A stretch of DNA of 64,000 nt from NCBI RefSeq assembly GCF_001279525.1, contig NZ_LGDY01000109.1, positions 15,934-79,933 of the forward strand, written 5' to 3'. This DNA comes from Nocardia sp. NRRL S-836 (GTDB lineage Bacteria; Actinomycetota; Actinomycetes; Mycobacteriales; Pseudonocardiaceae). Shown one piece after another: positions 54,141 through 63,032 of the stretch. Each line of letters opens with the position of its first letter. Position 1 is the stretch's first letter. The notes under the pieces were generated by a model that searched no databases, was not told where the DNA came from, and was given only the letters and a program-made list of their open reading frames with translations. Both the position numbers and the translations under genes were made by a program.

Positions 54141-55053
54141 GGCTCCGGAGAGCCCCGCCAAGCTGTCCAAGGGCGCCTGGTGGGGCGTGCTCAAGCGCAC
54201 GGTCAAGGAGTTCAACGACGACAACCTGACCGACTGGGCGGCCGCGCTCACCTACTACGCGGTGCTGTCGCTGTTCCCCGGTCTCATCGTGCTCACCTCG
54301 GTGCTCGCGCTGCTCGGCGAGACGACGACGCAGGAGCTGCTGAAGTACGTCGACGAGGTGGCGCCCGGCGAGGCCGGTGGCCTGATCAAGTCGTCGATCG
54401 AGGAGCTGCAGAAGGGGTCCGGCGCGGCCGGGCTGCTCGGCATCATCGGCCTGCTGACCGCGTTCTGGACGGCGTCGGGCTACCTCGGCGCGTTCATGCG
54501 CGCGGCCAACGCCGTGTACGACGTCGAGGAGGGCCGGCCGATCTGGAAGACGATCCCGCTGCGGCTCGTCCTGACGCTCGGCTCGGTGGTGCTGATCTCG
54601 CTCACGCTCGGCGCGCTGGTGCTGACCGGCGGGGTCGCCGACACCGTGGGCAACTGGCTCGGGCTGGGCGACACGGTCGTCACCGTGTGGGACATCGTGA
54701 AGTGGCCGGTGATCCTGCTGCTGGTGAGCCTCGCGTTCGCGGTGCTCTACTGGGCGGCGCCGAACGTGCGGCAGCCGGGGTTCCGGTGGGTCACGCCGGG
54801 CAGCCTGCTCGCGATCGTCCTGTGGGCGCTGGCCACCGTCGGGTTCGCGGTCTACGTGGCGAACTTCGCGTCGTACAACAAGACGTACGGCTCGCTCGGT
54901 GGTGTGATCGTCTTCCTGGTGTGGCTGTGGATCTCCAACATCGCGGTGCTGCTCGGTGCCGAGTTCGACGCGGAGCTGGAGCGCGGCCGCCGGATCGAGG
55001 AGGGCGCCGACCCGGAGGACGCCTCACCCGAGCCGCGTGATCTCGCTCGGTAG
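54127..55053 (+). CDS. YihY/BrkB-family membrane protein
   Basis: 308 residues from GTG at 54127. Six membrane segments. Family landmarks are DDNLTDWAAALTYYAVLSLFPGLIVL, TAFWTASGYLGAFMRAANAVYDVEEGRP and VLYWAAPNVRQPGFRWVTPGS, with YGSLGGVIVFLVWLWISNIAVLLGAEFDAELER at the end. The family is widespread; its biochemical role is not settled (once annotated as RNase BN in error). Its 3' end overlaps the convergent lipoprotein gene by 30 bases. Confidence 0.93.
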   Translation: MPAGKAPESPAKLSKGAWWGVLKRTVKEFNDDNLTDWAAALTYYAVLSLFPGLIVLTSVLALLGETTTQELLKYVDEVAPGEAGGLIKSSIEELQKGSGAAGLLGIIGLLTAFWTASGYLGAFMRAANAVYDVEEGRPIWKTIPLRLVLTLGSVVLISLTLGALVLTGGVADTVGNWLGLGDTVVTVWDIVKWPVILLLVSLAFAVLYWAAPNVRQPGFRWVTPGSLLAIVLWALATVGFAVYVANFASYNKTYGSLGGVIVFLVWLWISNIAVLLGAEFDAELERGRRIEEGADPEDASPEPRDLAR

Positions 55054-55404
55054 CTCGTCCTTCGTCGCACGCCACTCACCGTCGGGACCGGGCTCGATGC
55101 GCTCGGTCCCGTCGTTGGGCACGAGCACCCACAGCTGGTCCTTCGTGGACAGCCACACCACGCCGATGCCGTCGGCCCGGTGGCTGGTGGCGTACTCGTA
55201 GGACTTGCGGAACACGTCACCGCCGTTGCGGTCGGTCACCCGGACCTCGCTCGCGCTCTCGGCGTGCGCGACGAACTTGCCGCTGGGCGAGGTCTTGGGC
55301 GCACCGGGACTCGCGAACCGGTCCTGCCGGTCGTCACCGCACGCCGTCAGCGCCAGCAGCAGAGCCAGGATCCCCGCGAGCGGACGCGAAAAGCGGTGGG
55401 TCAT
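55024..55404 (-). CDS. small lipoprotein of unknown function
   Basis: 126 residues from ATG at 55404. A hydrophobic stretch ends in the lipobox ALTACGDD, so it is probably anchored outside the membrane. The mature part is strand-rich: SGKFVAHAESASEVRVTDRNGG, ADGIGVVWLSTKDQLWVLVPN, GEWRATKDEL. It looks like a short immunoglobulin- or propeller-blade-like domain. Family not recognised. Confidence 0.8.
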   Translation of the reverse strand: MTHRFSRPLAGILALLLALTACGDDRQDRFASPGAPKTSPSGKFVAHAESASEVRVTDRNGGDVFRKSYEYATSHRADGIGVVWLSTKDQLWVLVPNDGTERIEPGPDGEWRATKDELPSEITRLG

Positions 55405-55481
55405 ACCGCCAAAGGTAGCCAAGTGCTGCGACCATCGGCCATCACCTCATCATCCGGCGCTCAGCGGGGCACCTCGCGACA

Positions 55482-55526
55482 CCGGCCCCGCGCCCCCGTA
55501 CAACCAGTACGAGGACGCGGGGCCGG
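55482..55526. promoter_or_regulatory. strong hairpin in a divergent intergenic region
   Basis: 20-base arms at 55482-55501 and 55507-55526 pair with two mismatches and a 5-base loop. The interval is between divergent genes (lipoprotein, minus; acetyltransferase, plus), where a terminator is not expected. It may belong to a leader or an unannotated small transcript. Confidence 0.55.
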
Positions 55527-55599
55527 CGCCGCGATGCACCCACCTGACCGTCGGAATATGGGGCGACGGCCGACGATCGCAGCACTAACCTGCTCCCCC

Positions 55600-56352
55600 G
55601 TGTGGGATGTTCTCGAGCAGTTTTACGACTCTGTGCCCCGACCGGGATCTCGCGTTGAGGAACACGGCGAGCTGACGCTGTTCCTCCAGGCGGGCGACGG
55701 TTACCCCTACTACGCACGGCCGCGGTTCCCCGGCGGCCGGCCGACGACCGCGGACGTGGTCGCGATGCGGGAACACCAGCGGTCGCTGGGTGTACCGGAA
55801 GCCCTGGAATGGGTGCACGAGACGACACCGGGCCTCCTCGAAGCGGCTCGGGAGGCGGGCATGGACGTGCTCGAGGCGCCGCTGATGGTGCTGGACCCGG
55901 ACCAGCTGCCCGAACCGCATCCGCACGTCCGGGTGCTGGACACGCGGCCGGTCGAGGTCAGCGTCGTGGCGATGCTCGCGTTCTCCTCGCCGGGAACCGC
56001 GGTGGGCGAGGCCGGTGCGGCCGAACGGGACGCGGCGCTGGCCACGGCCACCCCGATGAGCACCCGGCACCGGCACGCGGTGGCCGACCTGCCGGGTGAG
56101 GGCGTGCTGGCGGTCGGCACCGCGCAACGGGCCGGTGACGTCGTCGAGGTCGTGGGCATCGGCACGCTGCCGGCGGCACGACGCCGTGGCCTCGGTGGCG
56201 CGGTGACCGCGGCGCTGGCCCGCGACGCCCTGGACCGGGGCGCCACGCTGGTGTTCCTGTCGGCGGGCAGCGAGGAGATCGCCCGCGTCTACGAGCGGAT
56301 CGGGTTCCGGCGGATCGGCACCGCCTGCATCGCGTCGGCCGAGGACGCCTAG
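55600..56352 (+). CDS. GNAT N-acetyltransferase with N-terminal extension
   Basis: 250 residues from GTG at 55600. The N-terminal domain VWDVLEQFYDSVPRPGSRVEEHG, followed by the GYPYYARPRFPGGRP segment, is characteristic of an actinobacterial GNAT subgroup. The C-terminal GNAT core has VEVVGIGTLPAARRRGLGGAVTAAL (acetyl-CoA pyrophosphate loop) and VFLSAGSEEIARVYERIGFRRIGTA. Substrate unknown. Its stop overlaps the convergent gene at 56349 by 4 bases. Confidence 0.85.
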   Translation: MWDVLEQFYDSVPRPGSRVEEHGELTLFLQAGDGYPYYARPRFPGGRPTTADVVAMREHQRSLGVPEALEWVHETTPGLLEAAREAGMDVLEAPLMVLDPDQLPEPHPHVRVLDTRPVEVSVVAMLAFSSPGTAVGEAGAAERDAALATATPMSTRHRHAVADLPGEGVLAVGTAQRAGDVVEVVGIGTLPAARRRGLGGAVTAALARDALDRGATLVFLSAGSEEIARVYERIGFRRIGTACIASAEDA

Positions 56353-56639
56353 GACCAGTCGTGGTTCCGCTCGGCGGTGCGGGGCACGGGAACCCGGAAC
56401 AGGCAGCCGACGCACGGCATGCCGGACGGCCGGGTGAGCAGCTCCGCCTCGCCGCGGCGGATGAGCTCGCCGCAGTACGCCGTGAGTGCCGCCGGTGTGT
56501 GGTCGTCGCCGGGCATCGGGACGAGGTGGCACGTGCGTTGCGCCTCGCCCACGCCGCCCGCACGCTTGCGGACCAGCAACACCGGCATGCGCGCTTCGGT
56601 GTGTTCGTTGGCGCTCGTGCCTTCATCAGCGTCGATCAC
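56349..56639 (-). CDS. small cysteine-containing hypothetical protein
   Basis: 96 residues; internal ATG at 56588 would give a shorter protein. The body EAQRTCHLVPMPGDD, ALTAYCGELIRRGEAELL and GMPCVGCLFRVPVP has two Cys/His clusters that may hold a zinc. Similar small proteins occur in Pseudonocardiaceae next to XRE-family regulators, as is the case here, 88 bases downstream of one. Function unknown. Confidence 0.68.
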   Translation of the reverse strand: MIDADEGTSANEHTEARMPVLLVRKRAGGVGEAQRTCHLVPMPGDDHTPAALTAYCGELIRRGEAELLTRPSGMPCVGCLFRVPVPRTAERNHDWS

Positions 56640-56727
56640 CTTCGAATCGTGCGGTGTGCGGCCGGAAATGGGGAGGGGCGCACACCGATTGCGGGTCGCG
56701 TATGCGGAACCCGCATGCGGAGGGCGG

Positions 56728-58002
56728 TCAGCGCAGCCGGGCGGCCTCGGCGGTCACCTCGGCGATGACCGGCGTGCGCGTCCAGCGGCCGAGCTTCGCC
56801 AGCTCGGTGACGATCAGCCCTGATCCCGTGGCGCGCGCCAGGTCCAGCGCGGCGAACCCGAGCTCGCCGGCCCGTTCCACGTCACCGGTGATCGCGTGCG
56901 CATAGGCGAGCTTTGCAGTGTGCACGCCTTGCTCCCATTGGCAGACGTGGCTCCACCTGATCGCGCCGTACACGTCGATGGCCTGCCGGTGGCGGCCGAG
57001 GTCGGCCAGGCTCGCGGCGCGTTGCAGCTCGACGTGCTGCTTGGTGAAGCTGTAGCCGATGGAGTACTCGTCCGACCGCGGCCGTTCGGCGTTGCGCACC
57101 AGGGTCCGCGCGAGGTCGAACCGCGGCAGGCACGCCTCCAGGCCCGCGCGCGCCAGCCCGCGTGCTTCCTGGCGCAACGCCATCGCGCGCACGACCGGGC
57201 TCACGCCGGTCTCCCGCTGAGCCGCGCGCGCCAGGCCGATCACGCGGTCGTCGTCGCCGTCGGCCTCGGCGAGCTGGCTCATCCGCACGAAGCAGTACGC
57301 CACGACGTCGCGGTCGTCCGCCGCCTGCCCCTGTTCGAGCGCGCGGGACGTCCACGCGCCGGCACCGCGCAGGTCACCGCTCTCCTCGTGCAGCCAGCCG
57401 TAGAACTCGGCGTACATCGCACCGGTGCCCAGCAACCGCCGACGAACCTCCCCGCGCGCGTTGCGGCGCAGCACGTCGATGAAGTCGTACATGCCGCGCA
57501 CGGCCGGCATCAACGCACCCGTGCCGCGCCAGTTGTGCGCGTCGTTGACGATCCGGCGCAGCACCAGCAGCTGGCTGACGGCGTCGGCACTCCGCGCACC
57601 GAAGACGGCGGCGGCGCACAACGCCTTGCCCTCCACGCCCACGACCAGGTCTTCCGCCATGTCCAGCCCGGCCGCACCGGCACGCAGCGGAACCGTGCGG
57701 TCGGCCAGACCGAGCAGGTGGGCGGGGATGCCGAGCAGCCGTTGCAGCGCCCTGAGCACGCGCAGGTCGTAGGCGATGTTGCTGCCGGACTCCAGCCGGG
57801 AGATCGCGGACTGGGAGAACCCGGCCAGCGCGCCGAGCTCGTCCTGCCGCAGCCCGTGCGCCTTGCGCGCGGCGGCGACCACGGTGCCGGGCGACTGCGC
57901 GGCGACCGCGTCCCGCACCTCCGCCGTCTCCCAGACGGCGGGCGGCAGCAGCGGCAGCGGCCCGTCCGGGACGACGGCGGCGTTGTCAGCCGGTGTGCTC
58001 AC
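56728..58002 (-). CDS. XRE-family transcriptional regulator with helical-repeat sensor domain
   Basis: 424 residues from GTG at 58002 (GGGAGG upstream); the longer frame above it is spurious. HTH at about residues 40-90: GTVVAAARKAHGLRQDELGALAGFSQSAISRLESG. The rest is TPR-like helical (YAEFYGWLHEESGDLRGAGAWTSRAL and ADLGRHRQAIDVYGAIRW among others). This is a common arrangement in actinobacterial regulators of development or antibiotic genes. It diverges from the EI24 gene. The tandem AAGGTCCCG repeat at 58067-58084 lies in its promoter region. Confidence 0.92.
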   Translation of the reverse strand: MSTPADNAAVVPDGPLPLLPPAVWETAEVRDAVAAQSPGTVVAAARKAHGLRQDELGALAGFSQSAISRLESGSNIAYDLRVLRALQRLLGIPAHLLGLADRTVPLRAGAAGLDMAEDLVVGVEGKALCAAAVFGARSADAVSQLLVLRRIVNDAHNWRGTGALMPAVRGMYDFIDVLRRNARGEVRRRLLGTGAMYAEFYGWLHEESGDLRGAGAWTSRALEQGQAADDRDVVAYCFVRMSQLAEADGDDDRVIGLARAAQRETGVSPVVRAMALRQEARGLARAGLEACLPRFDLARTLVRNAERPRSDEYSIGYSFTKQHVELQRAASLADLGRHRQAIDVYGAIRWSHVCQWEQGVHTAKLAYAHAITGDVERAGELGFAALDLARATGSGLIVTELAKLGRWTRTPVIAEVTAEAARLR

Positions 58003-58137
58003 CTCGACGCCTCCCGGCCCGATGATGCCCTGCCCGCAGGACCTCGCGCTGCCCCCTTGTCTCAAAAAGGTCCCGAAGGTCCCGCTCACTCCCCGTATCG
58101 CACGTCCGGCCGGTGCGGGCCGACTATCCTCGCGCGC

Positions 58138-58896
58138 GTGATCAAGGACTTCGGTGCCGGCTTCGGACTGCTCCTGCGCGGCTTCCGGCTGGTGTTCAGC
58201 TCGCCCAAGCGGGTGCTGGTCGGTGCGCTGCCCGCGGTGCTCACGGTGGTGCTGATGATCACCGGCTGGACGCTGCTGTTCAGCAACATCGACTCGGTCG
58301 CCGGGTGGCTCGGCGGGTTCGCGGACTCGTGGAGCGACACCTGGCGCGGTGTCGTCCAGGTCGCCATCGGAATTTCGGTGGTCGTGGCGACGCTCGGGCT
58401 GAGCGTGCTGCTGTTCACCGCCATCACGCTGATGATCGGCGGACCGTTCTACGAGTACATCGCCGAGGAGGTCGAGGACGAGCTCGGCGGCGTGCCCGAG
58501 GCGGAGCAGGTCGGGTTCTGGCGCGGGTTCCTGGTGGGCCTGGGCGGCACGGTGCTGCTGGTGGGCACGTCGGTCCTGTTCGCGATCCCGCTGTTCCTGG
58601 GCGGGTTCATCCCCGTGGTCGGGCAGACCGTGATCCCGGTGCTGGCCGTGTTCATCAACGCCTACCTGCTGGGCATTGAGCTCACCGGCATCCCGTTCAC
58701 CCGCCGCGGCCGGTCGTTCAAGCAGCGCCGCCGCATCCTCGCCACCCGCCGCGCGCTGGTGCTCGGGTTCGCCGTGCCCACCTACCTGCTGTGCCTGATC
58801 CCGCTGGCCGCGCTGATCGTGATCCCGGCGGCGATGGCCGGCGGAACCGTGCTGTCGCACCAGCTGCTCGCCGGGGAACGCACCGCGCGGATGTAG
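58138..58896 (+). CDS. EI24/CysZ-like membrane protein
   Basis: 252 residues from GTG at 58138. The EI24 family signature is FGAGFGLLLRGFRLVFSSPKRV at the N-terminus, LMIGGPFYEYIAEEVEDEL in the middle, and LLGIELTGIPFTRRGRSFKQRRRIL followed by LVLGFAVPTYLLCLIPLAALIVIPAAMAGGTVL. Four or five spans. CysZ relatives import sulfate, but this actinobacterial branch has no proven substrate. The gene lies alone, divergent from the XRE regulator. Confidence 0.9.
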   Translation: MIKDFGAGFGLLLRGFRLVFSSPKRVLVGALPAVLTVVLMITGWTLLFSNIDSVAGWLGGFADSWSDTWRGVVQVAIGISVVVATLGLSVLLFTAITLMIGGPFYEYIAEEVEDELGGVPEAEQVGFWRGFLVGLGGTVLLVGTSVLFAIPLFLGGFIPVVGQTVIPVLAVFINAYLLGIELTGIPFTRRGRSFKQRRRILATRRALVLGFAVPTYLLCLIPLAALIVIPAAMAGGTVLSHQLLAGERTARM

Positions 58897-58936
58897 GGAC
58901 TTCGCCGGCGGCGCGTCGTCATCCCCCACCCGTCAC

Positions 58937-60883
58937 CTAGAACGGCAGCCAGGCCTGCTGAGTGAGCCCGTTGCGTGCCGTGACCTGTGCGCCCGCCGCG
59001 GACAGCGACCACAGCTGGTCGCCGATCAGGACCGTGCGCCGGGCACCGCCGTAGTTCTGCGACTCCGGTTCGATGATCCGGCCGGTCTCGCGCAGCTGAC
59101 CGCCCTCCACCTTGAGCACCAGCGAGGTGGCGTTCTGGTAGGTCTCCTGGTTCGTCACCGGGACCACCAGCGTGCCGTCCTGCGGCCAGAACAGGAACGC
59201 GTGCGGGTCGTACTGCGCCTCCGAGCTGGAGCCGGGCAGGTGGAACTGCGACAGGCGCCGCGGTGCCGAGGGGTTGCTGACGTCGAACAACGACACCTGG
59301 GTGCCGGTCGTGCGGCCCTTCTCGGTCGCCTCCTGGCCGACGCCGATGAGCTTCCCGTCGCCCGCGGGGTGCAGGTAGGCGGAGAAGCCGGTGATCTTCA
59401 GCTCGCCGGTCACCCTGGGCTGCCGGGGATCGCTGAGGTCGAGCGTGTAGAGCGGGTCGGTCTGGCGGAACGTGACCACGTACCCCATGCGGCCGATGAA
59501 GCGGACGCTGTAGATGCGCTCGCCCTTGCCGAGGCCGTCGACGCGGCCGACCTGGACGAGCCGGGTGCCGTCGCGGCGCAGCGTCGTGACGGCGCTCTCG
59601 GTGGGTGGCGGTGGTTGCTGCGCAACGCTTCCCCCGCGCCGGCAGCACGGCGCCGCGGTGCCCGAGGTCGTGGCGATCCGCAGGACGTCCTCGTGCTCGG
59701 ACAGCGAGTACTGGTTGAGCAGCGTGCCGGACACCTCGCCGGACGCGACGTGCCGGGGCGGGCCGGAGCGGCTGATGTCGAACTGGTGGACCGCCGTGGT
59801 GACCGGGCGCGGGAGGTGCGGCTTGCCCGGCATCTCCGGCAGCAGGCGGTGGTCGTCGGCGACGTAGAGGCTGCGGCCGGTGCCGTAGACGGTGTCGCCG
59901 TCGGCCACGATCGAGACCGGCTGACCGGTGCCGAGCTGACCGGAGAGCTCGAACGTGAGCACGGTCAGCAATGACGACGCGGCGTGCACGACGGGGTGGC
60001 TGACGTTCGCGCAGTCGACCAGGGTGCCGCTGGACCTGGTGCCGTTCTGGACGAGCTCGTAGCGCGGCAGCCACGACGTGATCGGCTCGCTCTGCAGGAT
60101 CTCCCGGTTGCGCCGCAACGCTCCCGCCTCGTTGGCCGTCTGGCTCGGGTACACCCACGGCAGGCGTGGCGAGGAGCGGACGACGACGCGGGCGGTGCCG
60201 CCGACCTGGCGGGCGTCGAGGTAGGAGCCGTCGGTCTTGAGGCTGCCGATCTCCTTGAGCGCCTTGAGGTCCACGAGCACGATCTCGCTGCCGGACAGCC
60301 CGTCCCGCGGTTGCGGCCGGTCCGGTGCGAAGCCGGGGTCCAGGACCACGACCGGGTTCTCGACGACGAGCAGCGCGCGGTCGCCGGACACCAGCAGCTG
60401 GGAGGCGCGCCGGTCGCCGAGGTCGAGCGTGCCGGTGATCGAGCGGCGAGCGACGTCGATCACGCGGAGCTTGCCGTCGGTGATGGAGACGACGCGTGTG
60501 CCGTCCGTCTTCACGAGGTCGGGCTCGTCGACGCCCTGCTCGTGGACGTTCGTGGTGGAGTGGTTCTGCTGCTCGGCGGGTGGCGTGGCGGCTTTCGGCA
60601 CGGCTTCGCGTTGCGCGACACCGGCCGACGAGTCCGCGGCCATGCCGTCCGCCGACAGCATGAAGTCCCGTCCGCGGCCACCGATGCCGAACGCGGTGAC
60701 GTACGGGGCCATGGCGTTGCGCAGCTCTTTCACCGCGTTGTCGCACGAGTCGAACGCGACCAGGCGCACCGGGCCGTGGTCCGCGACCGGTGGCGCGAAG
60801 CTCTCGTCCCGCACGGTGGAGCTCACACAGACTCCGGCGACGGCCACCACGGCGACACCGGTCAACAGCTTCCTGCCGTTCAT
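58937..60883 (-). CDS. secreted beta-propeller domain protein
   Basis: 648 residues from ATG at 60883. A hydrophobic N-terminus (TGVAVVAVAGVCVSST) suggests export, perhaps as a lipoprotein (no strict lipobox). The signature STTNVHEQGVDEPDLVKTDGTRVV marks the Beta_propel family. Repeated blades follow (IVLVDLKALKEIGSLKTDG, RIYSVRFIGRMGYVVTFRQTDPLYTLDLSDP, TQVSLFDVSNPSAPR). Extracellular role unknown. A terminator-like hairpin lies between it and the downstream protease gene. Confidence 0.9.
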   Translation of the reverse strand: MNGRKLLTGVAVVAVAGVCVSSTVRDESFAPPVADHGPVRLVAFDSCDNAVKELRNAMAPYVTAFGIGGRGRDFMLSADGMAADSSAGVAQREAVPKAATPPAEQQNHSTTNVHEQGVDEPDLVKTDGTRVVSITDGKLRVIDVARRSITGTLDLGDRRASQLLVSGDRALLVVENPVVVLDPGFAPDRPQPRDGLSGSEIVLVDLKALKEIGSLKTDGSYLDARQVGGTARVVVRSSPRLPWVYPSQTANEAGALRRNREILQSEPITSWLPRYELVQNGTRSSGTLVDCANVSHPVVHAASSLLTVLTFELSGQLGTGQPVSIVADGDTVYGTGRSLYVADDHRLLPEMPGKPHLPRPVTTAVHQFDISRSGPPRHVASGEVSGTLLNQYSLSEHEDVLRIATTSGTAAPCCRRGGSVAQQPPPPTESAVTTLRRDGTRLVQVGRVDGLGKGERIYSVRFIGRMGYVVTFRQTDPLYTLDLSDPRQPRVTGELKITGFSAYLHPAGDGKLIGVGQEATEKGRTTGTQVSLFDVSNPSAPRRLSQFHLPGSSSEAQYDPHAFLFWPQDGTLVVPVTNQETYQNATSLVLKVEGGQLRETGRIIEPESQNYGGARRTVLIGDQLWSLSAAGAQVTARNGLTQQAWLPF

Positions 60884-60906
60884 GCCATCAGGACGGAACC
60901 GGGGCC

Positions 60907-60942
60907 GGAAAGGGTTGCTCCGCCGTTGCAGCAACCCCTTCC
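60907..60942 (-). terminator. hairpin upstream of the beta-propeller start
   Basis: Stem of GGAA plus GGGTTGCT with complementary arms (12 bp, one mismatch) and a 10-base loop, 19 bases past the protease stop. The arrangement fits a terminator for the protease gene at 60962-61777. Confidence 0.6.
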
Positions 60943-60961
60943 GACGTCTGGGCGGCGGTGG

Positions 60962-61777
60962 TCAGGAGCTGATCTGCTGCTGGATCTGCGTGGCGTAGGT
61001 GGAGACGCGGGAGTAGACGCCGGGGTAGCCGGCCGCGGCGCAGCCCTCACCCCACGACGTGATGCCGATCAGCTTGCCGCCGGCCACCAGCGGGCCACCC
61101 GAGTCGCCCTGGCAGGTGTCCGTGCCGCCCTGCGCGTAGCCGGCGCAGACCATGTGCGTGGCGTTGAAGTCGCTGCCGTACGCGCTGCTGCAGGTGGAGC
61201 TGCTGGTCAGCGGCACGGTGGCCTTGAGCAGGTAGCGCGAGGCCGATCCGCCGCTGGAGGTGGTGCCCCAGCCGAGGATGGTCGAGCTGGTGCCCGCCGC
61301 GTACAGCGCGCTGTCGGCGGAGGTGGCGAACGCGATCGGGGTCTGGGAGAGGTTGCGGTCGAGGGTGAGCACCGAGACGTCGTAGCCGCGGGTCACGTCG
61401 GTGTAGCTGGGGTGGATCCAGATGCGGGTGACGCGGGCGACGGTGCCCGCGGTGGAGTTCTTGTCGTCGCGGCCGGCCACGACGCGGACAGCGGAGGCCG
61501 AGTCGCCCACGGTGCAGTGCGCGGCGGTGACGACCTTGTTCGGCGCCACCAGCGTGCCGCCGCAGTACTGGAACCCGCTGCTGGTCGCCAGGTAGACGAC
61601 GAAGGGGTAGGTGGACGTGCTCGCGCGCGTGCCACCGACGATCTGCGCGCCGACCTCGCCGTCGGTCGTGGGAGGGGTCGGAGCAGCTTCCGCCACGCTG
61701 ACGCACGCCATCGGCAGCGTTGCCGCCACCAGTGCCGCGCCCAGCCATGACCGGAGGCGGTGCAGGGTTGCCGCCAT
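60962..61777 (-). CDS. trypsin-like secreted serine protease
   Basis: 271 residues from ATG at 61777, placed seven bases after GGAG; an ATG two codons upstream is too close to it. Signal peptide LGAALVAATLPMACVSVAEA with a short propeptide up to AQIVGGTRAS, the mature chymotrypsin-like N-terminus. Triad His in VVTAAHCTVG, Asp in YDVSVLTLD, Ser in DTCQGDSGGPLVAGGK. Disulfide cysteines are conserved, with the S1 site Asp of trypsins (DTCQGDSGG). Extracellular proteolysis, typical of actinomycetes. Confidence 0.94.
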   Translation of the reverse strand: MAATLHRLRSWLGAALVAATLPMACVSVAEAAPTPPTTDGEVGAQIVGGTRASTSTYPFVVYLATSSGFQYCGGTLVAPNKVVTAAHCTVGDSASAVRVVAGRDDKNSTAGTVARVTRIWIHPSYTDVTRGYDVSVLTLDRNLSQTPIAFATSADSALYAAGTSSTILGWGTTSSGGSASRYLLKATVPLTSSSTCSSAYGSDFNATHMVCAGYAQGGTDTCQGDSGGPLVAGGKLIGITSWGEGCAAAGYPGVYSRVSTYATQIQQQISS

Positions 61778-61947
61778 GATCATTCTCCTTCTTCTGTTGT
61801 GCTCCCGCTGCAGGGACGGGATTGGTTCAAGGATCAACAGGGATTTGCGAGACGGGCAAGGGCCGGTCTTCGTAGGCCATTCGGCCGTCCCCGTGCACGC
61901 GTGATTGGATCGGGCGCGAACACCCCCGTTCCGAGAGGAAGTTTGTG

Positions 61948-62322
61948 ATGGCCCCCACGAAGCCCGAGGTCGACCCGCACGACGGCCCGGCGCCGGCCGA
62001 CCTGCTCATCCAGGACATCACCGTCGGTGACGGCGAGGAGGCCACCCCCGGTCAGCGCGTCGTCGTGCACTACGTCGGCGTCTCGCACTCGACCGGTGAG
62101 CAGTTCGACGCGTCCTGGGACCGCGGCGAGCCGTTCATGTTCCCGCTCGGTGGCGGCCGCGTCATCCAGGGCTGGGACCAGGGCGTGGCCGGCATGAAGG
62201 TCGGCGGCCGCCGCAAGCTGGTCATCCCGCCGCACCTGGGCTACGGCGCGCGCGGCGCCGGTGGCGTGATCAAGCCCAACGAGACGTTGATCTTCGTGGT
62301 CGACCTGCTGCAGGTCGGCTGA
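61948..62322 (+). CDS. FKBP-type peptidyl-prolyl isomerase
   Basis: 124 residues from ATG at 61948 (GAGGAAG upstream). The FKBP core: DITVGDGEEATPGQRVVVHYVGV, GEQFDASWDRGEPFMFPLGGGRVIQGWDQGVAGMKVGGRRKLVIPPHLGYG, and GVIKPNETLIFVVDLLQVG. All aromatic pocket residues (Tyr, Asp, Phe, Trp) are in place. Cytoplasmic folding helper. Divergent from the protease, with a strong terminator after it. Confidence 0.96.
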   Translation: MAPTKPEVDPHDGPAPADLLIQDITVGDGEEATPGQRVVVHYVGVSHSTGEQFDASWDRGEPFMFPLGGGRVIQGWDQGVAGMKVGGRRKLVIPPHLGYGARGAGGVIKPNETLIFVVDLLQVG

Positions 62323-62337
62323 CGCACGCTGACCCGG

Positions 62338-62370
62338 TGGCGTTCCGCTGGCTCGACCGGCGGAACGCCA
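62338..62370 (+). terminator. terminator of the FKBP gene
   Basis: 11-bp perfect stem (TGGCGTTCCGC and its complement) with an 11-base loop, 15 bases past the stop, followed by TTGGTCTGTCC. Confidence 0.75.
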
Positions 62371-62466
62371 TTGGTCTGTCCGGACGTATTGCCGCGTGGG
62401 TGGAACTGCACCGCCACCGGCTGCGTCATCCTTTGAGTCCGCCGCAGCAGCAGGGGAGGAAGTCCG

Positions 62467-63000
62467 GTGCCCGAGGACATCGCCGGGTCCGAGCAGATGC
62501 TCGCGAACTGGGACAGGAACGTCCAGGAACGCGCAGCGCGCTACCAGGAGATGGCGACGCGCGTGCAGGGGATGACGATCTCCGAGCGGTCCTCCGACGG
62601 CGCCGTCGAGCTCACCATCGGGTCCAACGGCATCCTGCAGCACCTGGTGATCAACGAGTCCGCCGCCGGCCGCCGCATGGCCGAGGTCAGCGCCGAGATC
62701 ATGAAGCTGCTGCAGCGCGCGCAGTCCCGCATCCCCGAGCTGCTGCAGGCGGCGATGGCGGAGACGATCGGCACGCAGGACGAGACCGCCAACGTGTTGT
62801 TCAACGAGGCCAAGAAGAACTTCCCGGCGCCGCCTCCAGAGGACCCGCCGCCCTCGCCGTACAACCGCTCCAACGAGCTGAACTTCCGGGTGGGGGACGA
62901 CGCACCGCCGTCCCGCCCCACGCCTCCCCCTCCGCCGCCGCGCCGCCGTCCGCCGTCGGATGACGACGACGACTTCGGCGGGCAGTCCGTGCTCTCCTGA
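62467..63000 (+). CDS. YbaB/EbfC-like protein of a type VII effector locus
   Basis: 177 residues from GTG at 62467 (GGGAGGAAG upstream). The N-terminal helical part DIAGSEQMLANWDRNVQERAARYQEMATRVQGM, followed by a small beta sheet (ISERSSDGAVELTIGSNGILQHLVINE), matches the YbaB/EbfC fold. A proline-rich, acidic tail (RPTPPPPPPRRRPPSDDDDDFGG) may be exposed. YbaB-like proteins occur next to WXG-type type VII substrates in actinomycetes and may act as chaperones. First of three co-directional genes. Confidence 0.85.
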   Translation: MPEDIAGSEQMLANWDRNVQERAARYQEMATRVQGMTISERSSDGAVELTIGSNGILQHLVINESAAGRRMAEVSAEIMKLLQRAQSRIPELLQAAMAETIGTQDETANVLFNEAKKNFPAPPPEDPPPSPYNRSNELNFRVGDDAPPSRPTPPPPPPRRRPPSDDDDDFGGQSVLS

Positions 63001-63032
63001 CCTTGTCCGTTGCTCGAACTTGAGGGGGTTCG

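Noticed and set aside
58067..58084. Tandem AAGGTCCCG repeat as an iteron or origin element
   Set aside because: Only two copies in a divergent promoter region; more likely a regulator site or chance.
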